A stretch of 64,000 nt of DNA from Apiotrichum sp. Y4204. Lineage: Eukaryota; Basidiomycota; Tremellomycetes; Trichosporonales; Trichosporonaceae. The position numbers and the translations under genes are program-made. Below are positions 34,921 through 45,413 of this stretch, piece by piece. Location: assembly GCA_025531455.1 (NCBI GenBank), contig JAMYHL010000005.1, forward strand, positions 1,259,872 to 1,323,871, written 5' to 3'. The notes beneath the pieces were generated by a model. That model saw only the letters and a list, made by a program, of their open reading frames with translations, was not told the DNA's origin and searched no databases. Numbering within the stretch: the first letter of the stretch is position 1; every line of letters begins with the position of its first letter.

Positions 34921-34961
34921 GTCGCGACGCGCTCAACACACTCAACGGGTCGCGTCGCGAC
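34921..34961. repeat. Perfect 11-bp inverted repeat
   Basis: Arms GTCGCGACGCG (34921-34931) and CGCGTCGCGAC (34951-34961) are exact reverse complements with a 19-base loop holding two CTCAAC words. No U-run follows, so a terminator role is not indicated. It could be a protein-binding palindrome or structured RNA element; the role is unknown. Confidence 0.6.
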
Positions 34962-35743
34962 CTTGACATCAACTCTTCCAGAGATGGCAGGCAGCTCACT
35001 GCCAGTAATGCTATTTCGAGCAGACACGCCAAGGAATTAGGAAAAGACCTTACCCGCCGTTCGCCTATGCCATTCCGATAGCTTCTATTCACCAGCTAGC
35101 CACTAGCGCTTTTCATGGCAGCGTTTCATCCCTCTCCTGCTTCCTGACCAGGGCAGGAGACAGGAGACAAAGTGCGGGACACAGAAAAACAGGGGACAGA
35201 AAGAGCGAGCCGGCTAGTGAAGAGGCGTATGACAGCCATCCGCACAGGTGTCCACGACCCGTACGGTGGACGCGCTTCGGCGCTTCGGCGCATCGATGCA
35301 TCGGGGCATCGGCTCGGTGCTCCGGCGTAGAGTCCGATAGAGTGGAGGTTCGCATGCCCAATTACTACCAGATGACAGGTTTGGTGACAGTCGTGAAGGA
35401 TCTGAGACGCGTGAAAGGATGTTTTTGAGATGTACTGTAGCTCCTTGTTGCATGTGTCAAACGGGGTGTGTCAGAGAGGTGTTAGTCTTTATATGAGATA
35501 CAATCCCCGCTCAGTCTGGAGTTCCGAACTGGACCTCAGAGCCCGGCGTTGAATCGTTCACGCGATGGCGTCGTGGGCTCTGCATGTGCATTGTTCGGCC
35601 CCACGACCATCATTACTTTCCGCGTTGCTCATCGCGCTCATCGCGTGCCGCGGCCGTCTGGTCATTGCTGCCCGCCAGCTACCTTCGCCCGCGCGCTCAC
35701 CTCGCCTGAGCCGCAGCCCCGTGCCCTGATACACCACTGCATG

Positions 35744-36933
35744 CTACATGTCCTCCATGCTCCACTTGTTCGCCTCGTACGTGTTGCGTGCGCGGGTGTT
35801 CTGCGCTTGGATCCATTTTTTCTCGAACCCGTTCGAGCGGTCTGCAGTCAGTACACAAAATAAAGATCAACTCCAGCAGCTCTCGCAGCTGCCACCCAAC
35901 TTCACTCACCGACGCCGTCCCACCGATATCCTGGCGCGATGCCAAAGCGGTTCTCGGGCCACGCGCCCTTGTATGTCGGATACTTTGGCCCCTTCTTCTT
36001 CTTCGTTGTCCCCTGGGATGTCAGTAATGCCCAGATAGAACGCCGAGAACAACTCACTCCAAACCTGAGCGCCGGGTCGTCCCACCGCTCGACCTCCTTG
36101 AGCTCGGCGTTCATCCGCTCATCGTCCGCGTGTCTGATGTCAGCACACATCCCACGACGCGCTCCATATGCACAACACTCACCTGGCAACATCCGCCGTC
36201 GCCATCCGCCGCTCCTCCGCGGCCCTCTGCCTCGCCACGTCCTGCTGTACCAAGCCCTTTGTCCACCCTTTCCGCTCCTCGGCTTTGCGCTGCTCGTCAA
36301 GCTCGTCCTGCTTCGCCTTGGCCTTGAGCGCCTCCACGTCCAGCACGCGTCCGGTCTGATCACGATGCACGGTCTGCGTGTGTGCGCCACCGGCCTCGGG
36401 CGACGGCGAGCGTTCTGCTGCCGCGCGCGCCGCCTCTTCCGCCATTTGCGCCGCTGTGCGCAGGCCACCGCGCCGCTTCGTGAGCTGCGGCTTTGGTGCT
36501 TCGGGTTCTGCGTCAGGCTCCTGCTTGACGGCCACGTCTGGGACCGGTAGTGTCGAGGATCCAACGGTCGCCCACGCGCTCTTGCCCTTTTTGAACGTTG
36601 CCGCCTCCTTCCCGAGGACTGCCGTCAGCTGGGGACAACCAAGACCATGTCAGCAGACCACACTCACCCGGCGCATCCTCATCGTCCTCGTCCGCGTCCC
36701 GCCGCTTACTCCCCCACTCGTCCTCGTCTTTCAGCACCAGCCCCCCGCCGCCGCTGCTCTCGCCGACATAGTCCTCGTTCTTCCGTTTCCGCTTCTTCTT
36801 CTTCTCGCCGGCTTGTGCCAGGATCGCGTCCGCCTTCGGCCCGGACATGTATCTGCTGTGAGCTGGGAGATGGGAGATTGGAGATTGGATGATGGACGCA
36901 CTTTGATGCAAGGTATGATTTGAGATTGGACAT
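35744..36933 (-). CDS. BUD13: BUD13/CWC26 pre-mRNA splicing (RES complex) factor
   Basis: Six exons in transcript order (36902-36933, 36668-36852, 36183-36618, 36058-36133, 35910-36012, 35744-35841) encode 309 residues. The N-terminus reads [20 protein letters not shown], a typical BUD13 start, followed by a Lys-rich nuclear signal. The middle has the [19 protein letters not shown] stretch of the family. The C-terminus carries the diagnostic [15 protein letters not shown] and [10 protein letters not shown]. Bud13, with Pml1 and Snu17, forms the RES complex, which joins the activated spliceosome and helps splicing and nuclear retention of pre-mRNA. All five introns are needed to restore these motifs. 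It is transcribed divergently from NOT4. Confidence 0.94.
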
Positions 36934-37709
36934 GGTGGAGAGAGGCGAGAGAGGGGAGGGAGAGTGAGTGGGGAGAGCAAGACGTTGCTCTATGCTCCGT
37001 TTAGTTGTAAATTGTTGTTGTTATCTGGAACAGGTTGTTGTTGTTGCTCTGAACGCGACACCGACCATCCATTCAATGTCATCATCCACAATCTCTGGGT
37101 CGCGCGCCAGTCTCCAGCTCACTGCACAGTTCATTTTGCCACCCGAATTCTGCCTCACCGGATATTCCCGCAAAGACCCGGAGTGAGACTCAGGGCTTCA
37201 GTGTTGATTGCTCTTATTACCTAATCATTAAATTTACCCCCGTCCCGTCCGCATGGTTCCTTCCCCTCCGCCCCTTGTCTTGTCTTGTTGGCCGCCACCC
37301 AACCGGCTGGCGCGCGCGTCGTTGGCAGGAGAACGGACATTGCCTTCCCTCCTGCCTTTGCTCGCTCCCCACCCATTGCCTTGTGCTCGCTGTCGTCCTT
37401 GCTCCATCCATCATCATTCATTATTCCATTTTCCACCTTCCCCCCCCCCCTCTCTCCTCCACTCATTCTCATTTTCTCTCATTCTCATTTCTCTCGTCAC
37501 TTCCACTCCCCCTTCCCCCCCTCCATTGCACTTGCACTCCCTGCATCGTCTCCAGATACCACATTTATCACACTTTTCCCCCGCCACCGCGCCTTTTCAT
37601 TTCCGTCCAAGCATTCCACCATCCGTGATACCCAGCAAAGCAAACAACAACAACAACAACAACAACACAACATCTCCACCACTTACCACCGACTCTTTCC
37701 CCTCACCCA
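36934..37709. promoter_or_regulatory. Divergent promoter between BUD13 and NOT4
   Basis: A 776-bp shared upstream region. The NOT4 side (37250-37705) is very rich in C and T with many TCCATC/CTTCC words, and a CAA repeat lies at about 37645-37668 close to the NOT4 ATG, probably in its 5' UTR. The BUD13 side contains TTG/GTT repeats near 37005-37050. Confidence 0.6.
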
Positions 37710-40606
37710 ATGCCAACAGTCCACCCGCTCCCCGTCAACCCCACCACCGGGCAGCAGCCGCTCGCGTCCCTCCGCAGCTTTAGCGGTTCGCACCACCACG
37801 CGTCGCACGCCGCGTCCAGCGGATCAGGCGGCGTCAACCGCGAAGTCCTCAAGCAGCTCCAGGATGTCGCGTGGAGTGATGAAGAGGTGCGTGAAGAGTG
37901 CGGTGCGAAAGAGTGCGAGCTGAGGGCGAGGAGCGCGCGGCTGAACAAGGCTTCCGAGGATTCTCAGCCGGCGCGACGCGCCTCCCCCGCTCGCACGCGC
38001 GTAGTTGTCTTATTCCTCTGCGCGCAAGCTACCTGCACCGCACATGCACAACTACATGTCCCATTGCTCACATACAGGACGACCCGGACTGCATGGTCTG
38101 CGCCGAGCCGCTTGACCTCTCGGACCAGAACTTCAAACCGTGCCAGTGTGGTCTGCAGGTAGGCTCTCTTTCGACACGTCGACGCTCACACCTAGATCTG
38201 CCAGTTCTGTTACAACAAGCTGCTGCTCGACGACCCGCGCTGTCCAGGGTGCCGCAGGAAATATGACTCGAACAGCGTCGTGTTCCAGCCGGTCGACTTT
38301 GACGAGTGAGTCTCCCCATGACTAATCCAGCTCATCCCAGGGTTCGCCGCGTCAAGGAAAAGAAGGCCAAGCGCGCAAAGGTCTGCAAACAGCTCGATTC
38401 CATGGGACGGCGGCACTTTCTCGAGACTCGCATTGTTATGAAGAACTCGGTTTACGTCGTGGGAATGAAGATCCCCGGCTCGGGTTCGCCAGAAGAGGCT
38501 GTCTCCATTCTGCGTTCAAACGACTACTTCGGGCAGTATGGCAAGATTGCGCGTATCTTCTTGCGAGATCGCGCAGCTATCGCGCCAAACTCTGTCACGA
38601 GTGGACCGGAGGCGGACTCGCCATCGACCGCGACCGGTATCTACATTGTTTACGTTCGGCGCGAGGATGCCGCACGGGCTATCTCCTCGCTGGACGGAAT
38701 TCCCGCGCCGCAGGGTCCAGCTGGTCAGGTGCTCCACGCCTCATACGGCACGACTCGCTACTGTGACTCGTTCTTGAGGGGGATGAAGTGCGATAACGCA
38801 CACTGCCCCAACCTGCACGAGTGGGGCGGGGATGGAGATACGTTTTCGCGCCACGACCTTGAGACTGCACTTACTCGACCCGCAGAGTACGACGCACGCC
38901 AGACTCTCCAGCAGCAGCTCCAGCCGCCGCCGATTTCGCAAAAGTCCGCATGGCCAAAGCCGTCCTCCGACGATGTCGACTCTTCTGCGCTTCCACGCAC
39001 GGCCAACTGGGGTATGCGCCCGCTCGCCTCGCGGCCAGCGTCGAGCACGTCATCGCGCTCGGGCGTTGGCGCTGTCGGCTCACAGCGTCCGACCAAGATA
39101 CAGAGTACGCTCATCCCGCTCGGCGGGCGCAGCACATCCGCGTTCCCACCGCCACAGGCGTCGTCGTCGATCGGCCTGATCACAAAGGACAAGGAGAAGA
39201 AACGCTCCCAGACCATGGCGCGCGGGCGGAGCGATCTGTCGACATCTGCGAGCAGCGGCCACACGTCACCGAAGAAGAAGCCGCTGACGGTGGATATTTC
39301 GTCGTCGCTCGCGGCCCTGGCGGGCACGACCTCGTCGCCAAAGGTCTCCACCGCCGTTCCAACAACCACCACCACCACCACTTCCAACAACACTTCCACC
39401 ACAACCCCTGCCCCGACCACCACCACCACAACCACCACCACAACCACAACCACCACTACCACGACCACCACCACATCAACCCCACCACCACCCCCAGGCA
39501 TTCCAGTCACAGAGTCTGCAGCCAAGGCCACGCCCGAGCCCGCAGAGCCTACAGAGCTCGCCGAAGTCTTGTCCGAGTCGCCGCGCACGCCGGCATCCGC
39601 GCCGATTGCGATCCCGACCTCGCCTCTCCACACGTTCGTGTCCGAGCCGGAGCCGATGCAGCCGGAAGCTGGACCATCGACCTACGCCCTCAAGCCAAGG
39701 TCGCTGTCTACCGAGTATCCGATCCACTCGCCGTATCCTGACTTTGACGATGTGTTTATGGAGCCCGACGCGGCCAAGGTTGGATTTGCGTTCTCCTGGG
39801 CGCTGGATGATGACGAGCTCGCCCGGCTGCTTGCGCAATCGCACGAGGTTGGAGCATTCGAGCCCAAGCCATTCGACCCGTTGTTCGAGGAGCTGCCAAA
39901 GCTGGGCATTCCACTGGCGTCGTTGATGGCGGCACACCCGCGTGAAGGCGCAGGAGGGCCGTATTCTGGACCGTTTTCGCCATTCGCGCCGTCGTCGCCG
40001 ATTGAGCCCAGCTCGCTGCCGACATCTGACGAGCCGTCGCTTGTGGCGTCTACTGACTCGGAGGCGGACCTCGCACCGCGGACCGCGTCGCGCTTCGAGT
40101 TTGCCCGCCGAGGGAGCATGGCGTCAACTGGCCGCGGGCAGTCGCCGTTTCACCCGGGGCGGGACGAATGGGGCCGCGCATCGAGTGCAAACGGGTACAA
40201 TGGCGACGACATGCGTGCAGCAATGGCGGTCTCAAAGGCGGCACATCACGGAGGCGTGCACCCGGCACTCGCACATCTCAACCCGCACGCTGCAGCAGCG
40301 GCGGCAGCAGCAGCAGCCCCGAACTCGGACTCGTGGTCGAACGGTGGCGGCGACTACAACTACAACCGGTCGTACCCTTCACGCTTCGGGAGCAGCTACT
40401 ACGGCTCTCCGCAGATTGACGCGCTGGGCCCGAGTCCCGGTCCGGGACCGTATGGCCCGGGAGGCCCGTCTGGCCCGAGCAACCACCACGGCCCGGGACC
40501 GAACGGACCCACGGGCGTGCCGCCGGGCTACGAGAGCTACGTGCAGGGCCCCGCGAGTCCGCAGGTGTACGGCCAGATGGGGTACGTGCAGCAGCGGCGG
40601 TATTAG
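37710..40606 (+). CDS. NOT4: NOT4/CNOT4 RING-type E3 ubiquitin ligase of the CCR4-NOT complex
   Basis: Four exons (37710-37886, 38078-38158, 38196-38305, 38341-40606) encode 877 residues. The C4C4 RING (about residues 64-110) begins DCMVCAEPLDLSD and runs through CQCGLQICQFCYNKL to CPGCRRKYDS. An RRM follows (about 154-245; NSVYVVGMKIP, then GKIARIFLRD), and a CCCH zinc finger (about 259-285; TRYCDSFLRGMKC, then CPNLHEW). The order RING-RRM-CCCH is specific to NOT4. It ubiquitinates ribosomal and nascent-chain-associated proteins and links translation quality control to mRNA decay. The C-terminal 500 residues are low complexity: a Thr run encoded by ACC/ACA triplets (about residues 462-503), an acidic patch, poly-Ala, and a Gly-Pro-rich tail. 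Confidence 0.94.
39359..39480 (+). repeat. ACC/ACA triplet repeat inside NOT4 (poly-Thr)
   Basis: Imperfect (ACN) triplets, mostly ACC and ACA, with short breaks, coding for a Thr-rich run interrupted by Ser, Asn and Pro. Likely variable in length between strains. Confidence 0.85.
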
Positions 40607-40935
40607 GCAGCGTGAGCGCGCGCTGGGCGCAATCAGTAGTGCGCAGCGCGGATATGCATGATTTGTGATTGAGCACAATAGAGATTTGGATAGCATGTGT
40701 TTAGTGAAGAGCATGGAGGTTGTCCATTGGCCAAGAAGCAGAGCGGCCATGCTCGCTGCCGGCGGCAAGTGTCTCGGGGGGTTCTCGGCGCAAGCGGCGC
40801 AAGAATGCGCCGAGCCCCCGGAAACAGGGGTCAGTGTCAGCGGCGTCACCATGCGGACGCGATAACAATGCGAGGCTATAAGAGGCCAAGAGGCCGTACA
40901 GACTACATTCCCCCAGAACTTGACATCCACTAATC
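40607..40935. other. Intergenic: NOT4 3' region and lactonase promoter
   Basis: A gap of about 330 bases. A GAGGCTATAAGAGGCC stretch near 40870-40885, about 55 bases before the next ATG, is a possible TATA-like element for the lactonase gene. Nothing else seen. Confidence 0.5.
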
Positions 40936-42068
40936 ATGAACTACACCCTCCTGGCAGGCGGGTACCGCCCGCGCCTCGTGCAGCTCTCGCTAACCGACAC
41001 GGGACTCGCGGTGGAAAATGAGCGCGCGGCGCCGCCGAACCCGTCCTGGGTCGAGAGGGTGGGAAGCGCTATAGTCGCCGTGAGCGAGGAGGACCCGGAC
41101 GGGGAGGTGGTGTTTTTTGATGACGGGCTCGAGGTCACGGGCAGGGTGGGGACCGGGGGCGCGCCGTGCCATGTCCTTGGGCTTGAGGACCGGGACGAGG
41201 TGGTTATTTCCAACGTGGGTAGAAACAAGAGGTACCCAAACCTCGAAGCTTTCAAGCTTCGAATGTTTGAATGCTGACGACAGTACATGTCTGGCACCGT
41301 GTCGATCCACTCGCTCTCGAAGCACGAAAAGCTGCGCGAGATCCCGCTGCCGTACGCGTACGCCGACACGGCCGCGCCGAACGCCAAACGGCAGGACGCG
41401 CCGCACGCGCACCATGCGCTGCGCACGGTGCGCGGCGTGTGGGCCGCCGACCTGGGCAGTGATCGTGTTTATCTCCTGGATGTCGTACGCGGCGAGGTCC
41501 TGGACTGGATCCAGTGTGAGCCTGGGTTCGGCCCACGACACTGTGCGCTCTCTCCCGACGGTACGTTTGTTGTTGGCCATGGCTCACGGCAGAAACGGTA
41601 ATCTACGTGCTTGGCGAGCTGGCGCACGCAGTCCTCGCCTTCCCTGCAGACGCTACAAAGTCCACGCCCGCGATTGCGGGTTCGCGGGCCGAGATTCCGC
41701 CCCCGGGGGCGCGGGACGGCGCGCGGGGGATGGACTCGGCGGAGATCATCGCCCGTGAGGGGGAGGTATGGGCGTCGAACCGCGGCGAACTCCATAAAGA
41801 CGGGGCGGGGACGGAGGCGACGTTCCTCCCTGACGGGCAGAGGGGGGAGAGCGTCGCGGTGATTGCGTACGAGGAGGGCAGGGCGGGAGAGACCAGGCAT
41901 GTCCGCACGGAACTGTGCTGTGTCCGCGGGATGGCGCCTTCGCCTGATGGCAAGCTCGTCGCGCTCGCGGGGCAGTGTGCGGGCGGCGTCGAGGTGTGGG
42001 ATGCCGTTTCCTGGAGGAGGGTCGCGCAGCTTGATGTCGAGGGGGTTACGGACTTTGTGTGGTTGTAG
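40936..42068 (+). CDS. Lactonase-type seven-bladed beta-propeller (6-phosphogluconolactonase-like)
   Basis: Three exons (40936-41214, 41284-41560, 41593-42068) encode 343 residues. The start MNYTLLAGGYRPRLVQL and repeated blade-like segments match the fungal lactonase propeller family related to bacterial Pgl and to muconate lactonising enzymes. Recognisable pieces are GTGGAPCHVLGLEDRDEVVI, YMSGTVSIHSL, HHALRTVRGVWAADLGSDRV, FGPRHCALSP and MAPSPDGKLVALAGQ. The HCALSPDG and MAPSPDGK repeats are typical blade signatures. No signal peptide is evident, so a cytosolic location is likely. The substrate could be 6-phosphogluconolactone or another lactone; the family is broad. Intron 2 is only 32 nt, the shortest in the window. 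Confidence 0.8.
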
Positions 42069-42823
42069 ACGAGATGCGACAGGTGCCGGAGCGAGAGTAG
42101 ACTTAGAGGTGCATGCGAGATGCATGCTCCGATGCTCTGCAGGCTGCAGAAGCATTTCGAAGCGCGAGATCTTGACCAATGTCGATGGACGTTGGACGTT
42201 GGGCGATGGGTCATGCCGGCTCAATGTCGAGATCAACAGAGTGTCACTCATTTCCAGTTGCCACCCGCCACTGACGCCCTGCTTCCAACGCGCCATTATC
42301 CTGACATTTGTACGCGCGGTCACGATGAGATGGGTGCATCTGGGTTGCACTTTCCAAGCTTCCAGAGCTTTCAGAGTCGCCCTTTCTTGACTTGCATCAT
42401 GCATGAAATGTCGCGGTGCAGCGGCTTGCAATTGTGATGCATTTCTGTGATGGTTGTTGCCCAAAAGTCTGGTGGATCCATCTGGAAGCAAAAGCTGAGT
42501 GGACAGTTCTCTCAGCTCCATCTCGCAGTTGGTGGGAATTTGGACGCGCCCATTTCCATTTCCATTTCAATTGCATTCCATCCATCCACCTGCCTGTATT
42601 CTTTTCTCTTCTCATCATCACTATCTCTCTGATCCATTTCTTTCGCGCTTTCTTGCATCTGCATCCACAGAGACACAAAGAGCAAGACCATCAAGAACAC
42701 GACCGCATCGCATAGAGACACACCTAGATCGAGAGATACATACGCGACACATCAGCACTACTTCCTGCCACACGGTGGCGACCCCTACTTCCTCCCCCCT
42801 ACATTTCTTTTATTCTCCCCAAA
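42069..42823. other. Intergenic: lactonase 3' region and long leader of the acidic protein gene
   Basis: About 755 bases. The second half is AT-richer with repeated CATTTCCATTT words (about 42550-42590) followed by a CT-rich stretch leading into CCAAAATGG at the next start codon. No coding frame is supported. Confidence 0.5.
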
Positions 42824-45413
42824 ATGGACCTCGACCTTCTCGACGAGGAAATGATGGATTACGACGACGGCGGCTTTGCCGACAGCTTTGCCGACGCAGA
42901 CGCACGGATGACCCCGGCCGCGATCGAGGTCGAGGTCGAGATGGATGGCGAGCACGTCAAGATTGAGCCTGCAGCGGCGGCTCCGCCGCCTGGCATAGAG
43001 CAAGCCGAGGACCTTGACATCGAGGAGGGCAACGCGCTCGACAATGACGCGTTTGATCCCCTTCTGGACGATATGGCCGAGGGCCAGGCCGAGCAGCCGA
43101 TCACCGAGATTGAGGTCGAGGTCGAGGCGGGTACTGCTGGAGTCGAGGTTGACGATGCCGATGCCGAGAGGCAGGACGCAGCACTCGAAACGCATGACGC
43201 CGAGCCTATTGTCGAGGAGCCGACTGAGCCTGAAAATGTTGAGGAGCAAGCTAAAGAAGAGCCCGAGGTGCTTGAAGCCGAGGAGATTGTGGCTCCCACT
43301 GAGCCAGCGGCAGCCGACGCGCCTGTCCCCGAGACTAGAGACCTCGATGCCCACGAGCCTGCACCGGCCGAGTCTGCAGAATACGCCGCAGACACACACG
43401 ATAATGCAGAGACAACACACGCAGCCGACGACGAAGAGTACTACGACGAGGAGCTCCCGCCCCTCGCCCCAATCCTGCTGCACATCCCCGAGCTCGGCAC
43501 CCGCGCACTCTTCACCCCGGTCGAGGAGGAAGATGCTGGCGACGGCTCTGTGTCAAATCCCGACCTCCCGGTTTACCTCTCCGGACGGGATGAGCTTGCG
43601 GAGGAGGGGCTCGACGCGCTGCTCAAAGCGCTCCGCGCGGAAATGGCAGCAGAAGGCGTGACCCTCGCCGGCGAGTTTGTGCTCGTCGAAAAGATGATGG
43701 ACCTCAAGATGGGCGAGGTGGGTCTGCACTTTTTTTTCACTGGGTTTCAATGCGTTCAGCTGACATTCAGGACGACGTCAACCTCCACTCGACAACGCTG
43801 CTCGATGTCCTCGCGCTGCACGAGGGCTGCGGCCTACCGACTCCAGTGCAGCTGTTTGTGACGGACGTGCCGCACCGGTTCATCGCGCGGTTCGAGGCGA
43901 TCAAGCGCGAGGTTGCGGCCGCCGAGGCGCGCGAGAGCGCGCGTAATAGCGCCGGCCTCGAGGAAGAGCACGGGCATGAGGGAGAGGAGAGACAAGAGGG
44001 AGAAGGAGAGGACGACGTGTTCGAGTATGACGAGGAGTATGAGTACGACGACGAGTATGAGGGCGAGGGCGCTGAGGGCGAGGGAGAGGAATTCGTCGAG
44101 GGAGCAGATGGCGCAGATGGCGCAGAAGCTGCTGCGGAAGTGGTCCAAGAGACCGCGGACGACCATTCCCAAGAAGCGGTTGCGCACGACCACGACGAAG
44201 CACCTGCCGCGGAAGAAGATCCAGAGGGCGCTGAGGCCGACGCCACGGTTGAGGGTGAGTATCCCCAGGATAGGGTGAAGCTGACGGCAGCCGACGCCGC
44301 GGAAGCAGCACCAGCAGAATCCGCACCAGAAGTCGCAGAAGCCGCGCCACAGACTGATCCCTCCGCGGAACACACTGAGCCGCCCGCGCCTGAATCTGCA
44401 GCACCAGCTGAGGCTGGCGAGACTGTCGAGGCTGTCGAGCTCGTTGAAGTGGTCGAAACCGCAGCTGACGATGCGGGTGGCAATGTCGAAGGCGAACCGG
44501 AAGCCGAGGCAGAGGGCGAGATGGAAGGCTACGAGCCCGAGGATGAAGAGGCGGAAGGGGACGGCGAGGGCGACGAGGGCGACACTTTCGGTATCGACGC
44601 CATTGGCGAGGCTGCCCTCGTCGCCTCTGTGGATGAGGCCGAGGTGCCTGCTGCCGAGGTTGATGGCGTCCACGATGGCGCCGGCGACGATGCTCGTGAC
44701 GATGCCGCTCCTGCTCCCACTGATGCCGCCACGAAAGACACCGCAGACACGACCGCTGAAGCCGACCGCACTGCTGAAGCCGCAGCAGAGGCAGAACTCG
44801 AAGAGATTGATGAGGGATACGCTGAAGACGACGAGTATGCGGAGGAGGCTGAAGAAGCTGAAGAAGCCGGAGAAGCTGAAGGCGACGAATACGGCATCGA
44901 GGGCATCGCCGAACACGCCCTCGCTGCATCTGCTGGTACGTGGCTGTGTAGCAATCAAGCGATGGTGTCTAATATTCCAGATCATGCGGACGCAACTGCC
45001 GCGGCCCCTGCTGAGGAGGCGCAGGCCGTTGACGCCGACCTCGAGTCCACGATTGCCGGCGATGAGGAGTATGATGAGTTGGAAGACGACGGTGAGGGGG
45101 AGCACCAGGGCGAGGAAGTTGGAGAAGAAGAGTACGAGCACCTCGACGAAGAAACGTACGAGGAAGGCGAAGACGAGACGTACGCCGCCGAGGAACACGA
45201 CGAGCTGGCAGAGGACGCCGAGGCCATTGTCGATGTCGGCGACGAGGAGACTCTCCCGGCCACCGAAGCTGTGAGCCCATCAGGCGCCGCGCCGCTACAG
45301 TCTCCGACGAAGCGCTCGCGCGAGCTCGACGACGAGGAAAACGGCGGCAAGGGCAAGATGCCGCGTCTGGATGGTGAGTGGCTGCTACTCGATCAGCGCT
45401 GACGCCAGCTTGA
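42824..45413 (+). CDS. Acidic Glu/Ala-rich protein with a central conserved-looking segment
   Basis: Five exons (42824-43717, 43771-44254, 44291-44935, 44981-45373, 45409-45413) give about 806 residues. Most of the protein is Glu/Ala/Asp-rich low complexity. One segment (about residues 210-345) has normal composition and looks folded: LPPLAPILLHIPELGTRALF, then LLKALRAEMAAEGVTLAGE, then DVNLHSTTLLDVLALHEGCG and VTDVPHRFIARFEAIKREV. A basic SPTKRSRELD near the C-terminus could be a nuclear signal. I do not recognise the family. Two introns (36 and 45 nt) are multiples of three without stops, so their retention would keep the frame. The last exon may be just two codons; if that intron is retained the protein ends at 45402 instead. 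Confidence 0.7.

Larger units (their letters stand above)
33325..35743. other. Gene-poor region upstream of Pal1, including poly-G run
   Basis: About 2.4 kb. The part nearest Pal1 (33330-34300) is strongly purine-rich on the + strand, that is, pyrimidine-rich in the Pal1 direction, consistent with a long leader and promoter. It contains a 32-base G run. From 34400 to 35740 composition becomes more balanced; short direct repeats occur at 34800-34845 (GCCCAGATCGT units), and a perfect inverted repeat at 34921-34961. No coding gene is supported. The last bases are the BUD13 3' region. Confidence 0.5.

Noticed and set aside
43834..45198. 454-codon open frame antisense to the acidic protein
   Set aside because: Antisense of GAG/GCC-rich repeats gives Leu/Val/Phe-rich pseudo-membrane sequence; an artefact of composition.
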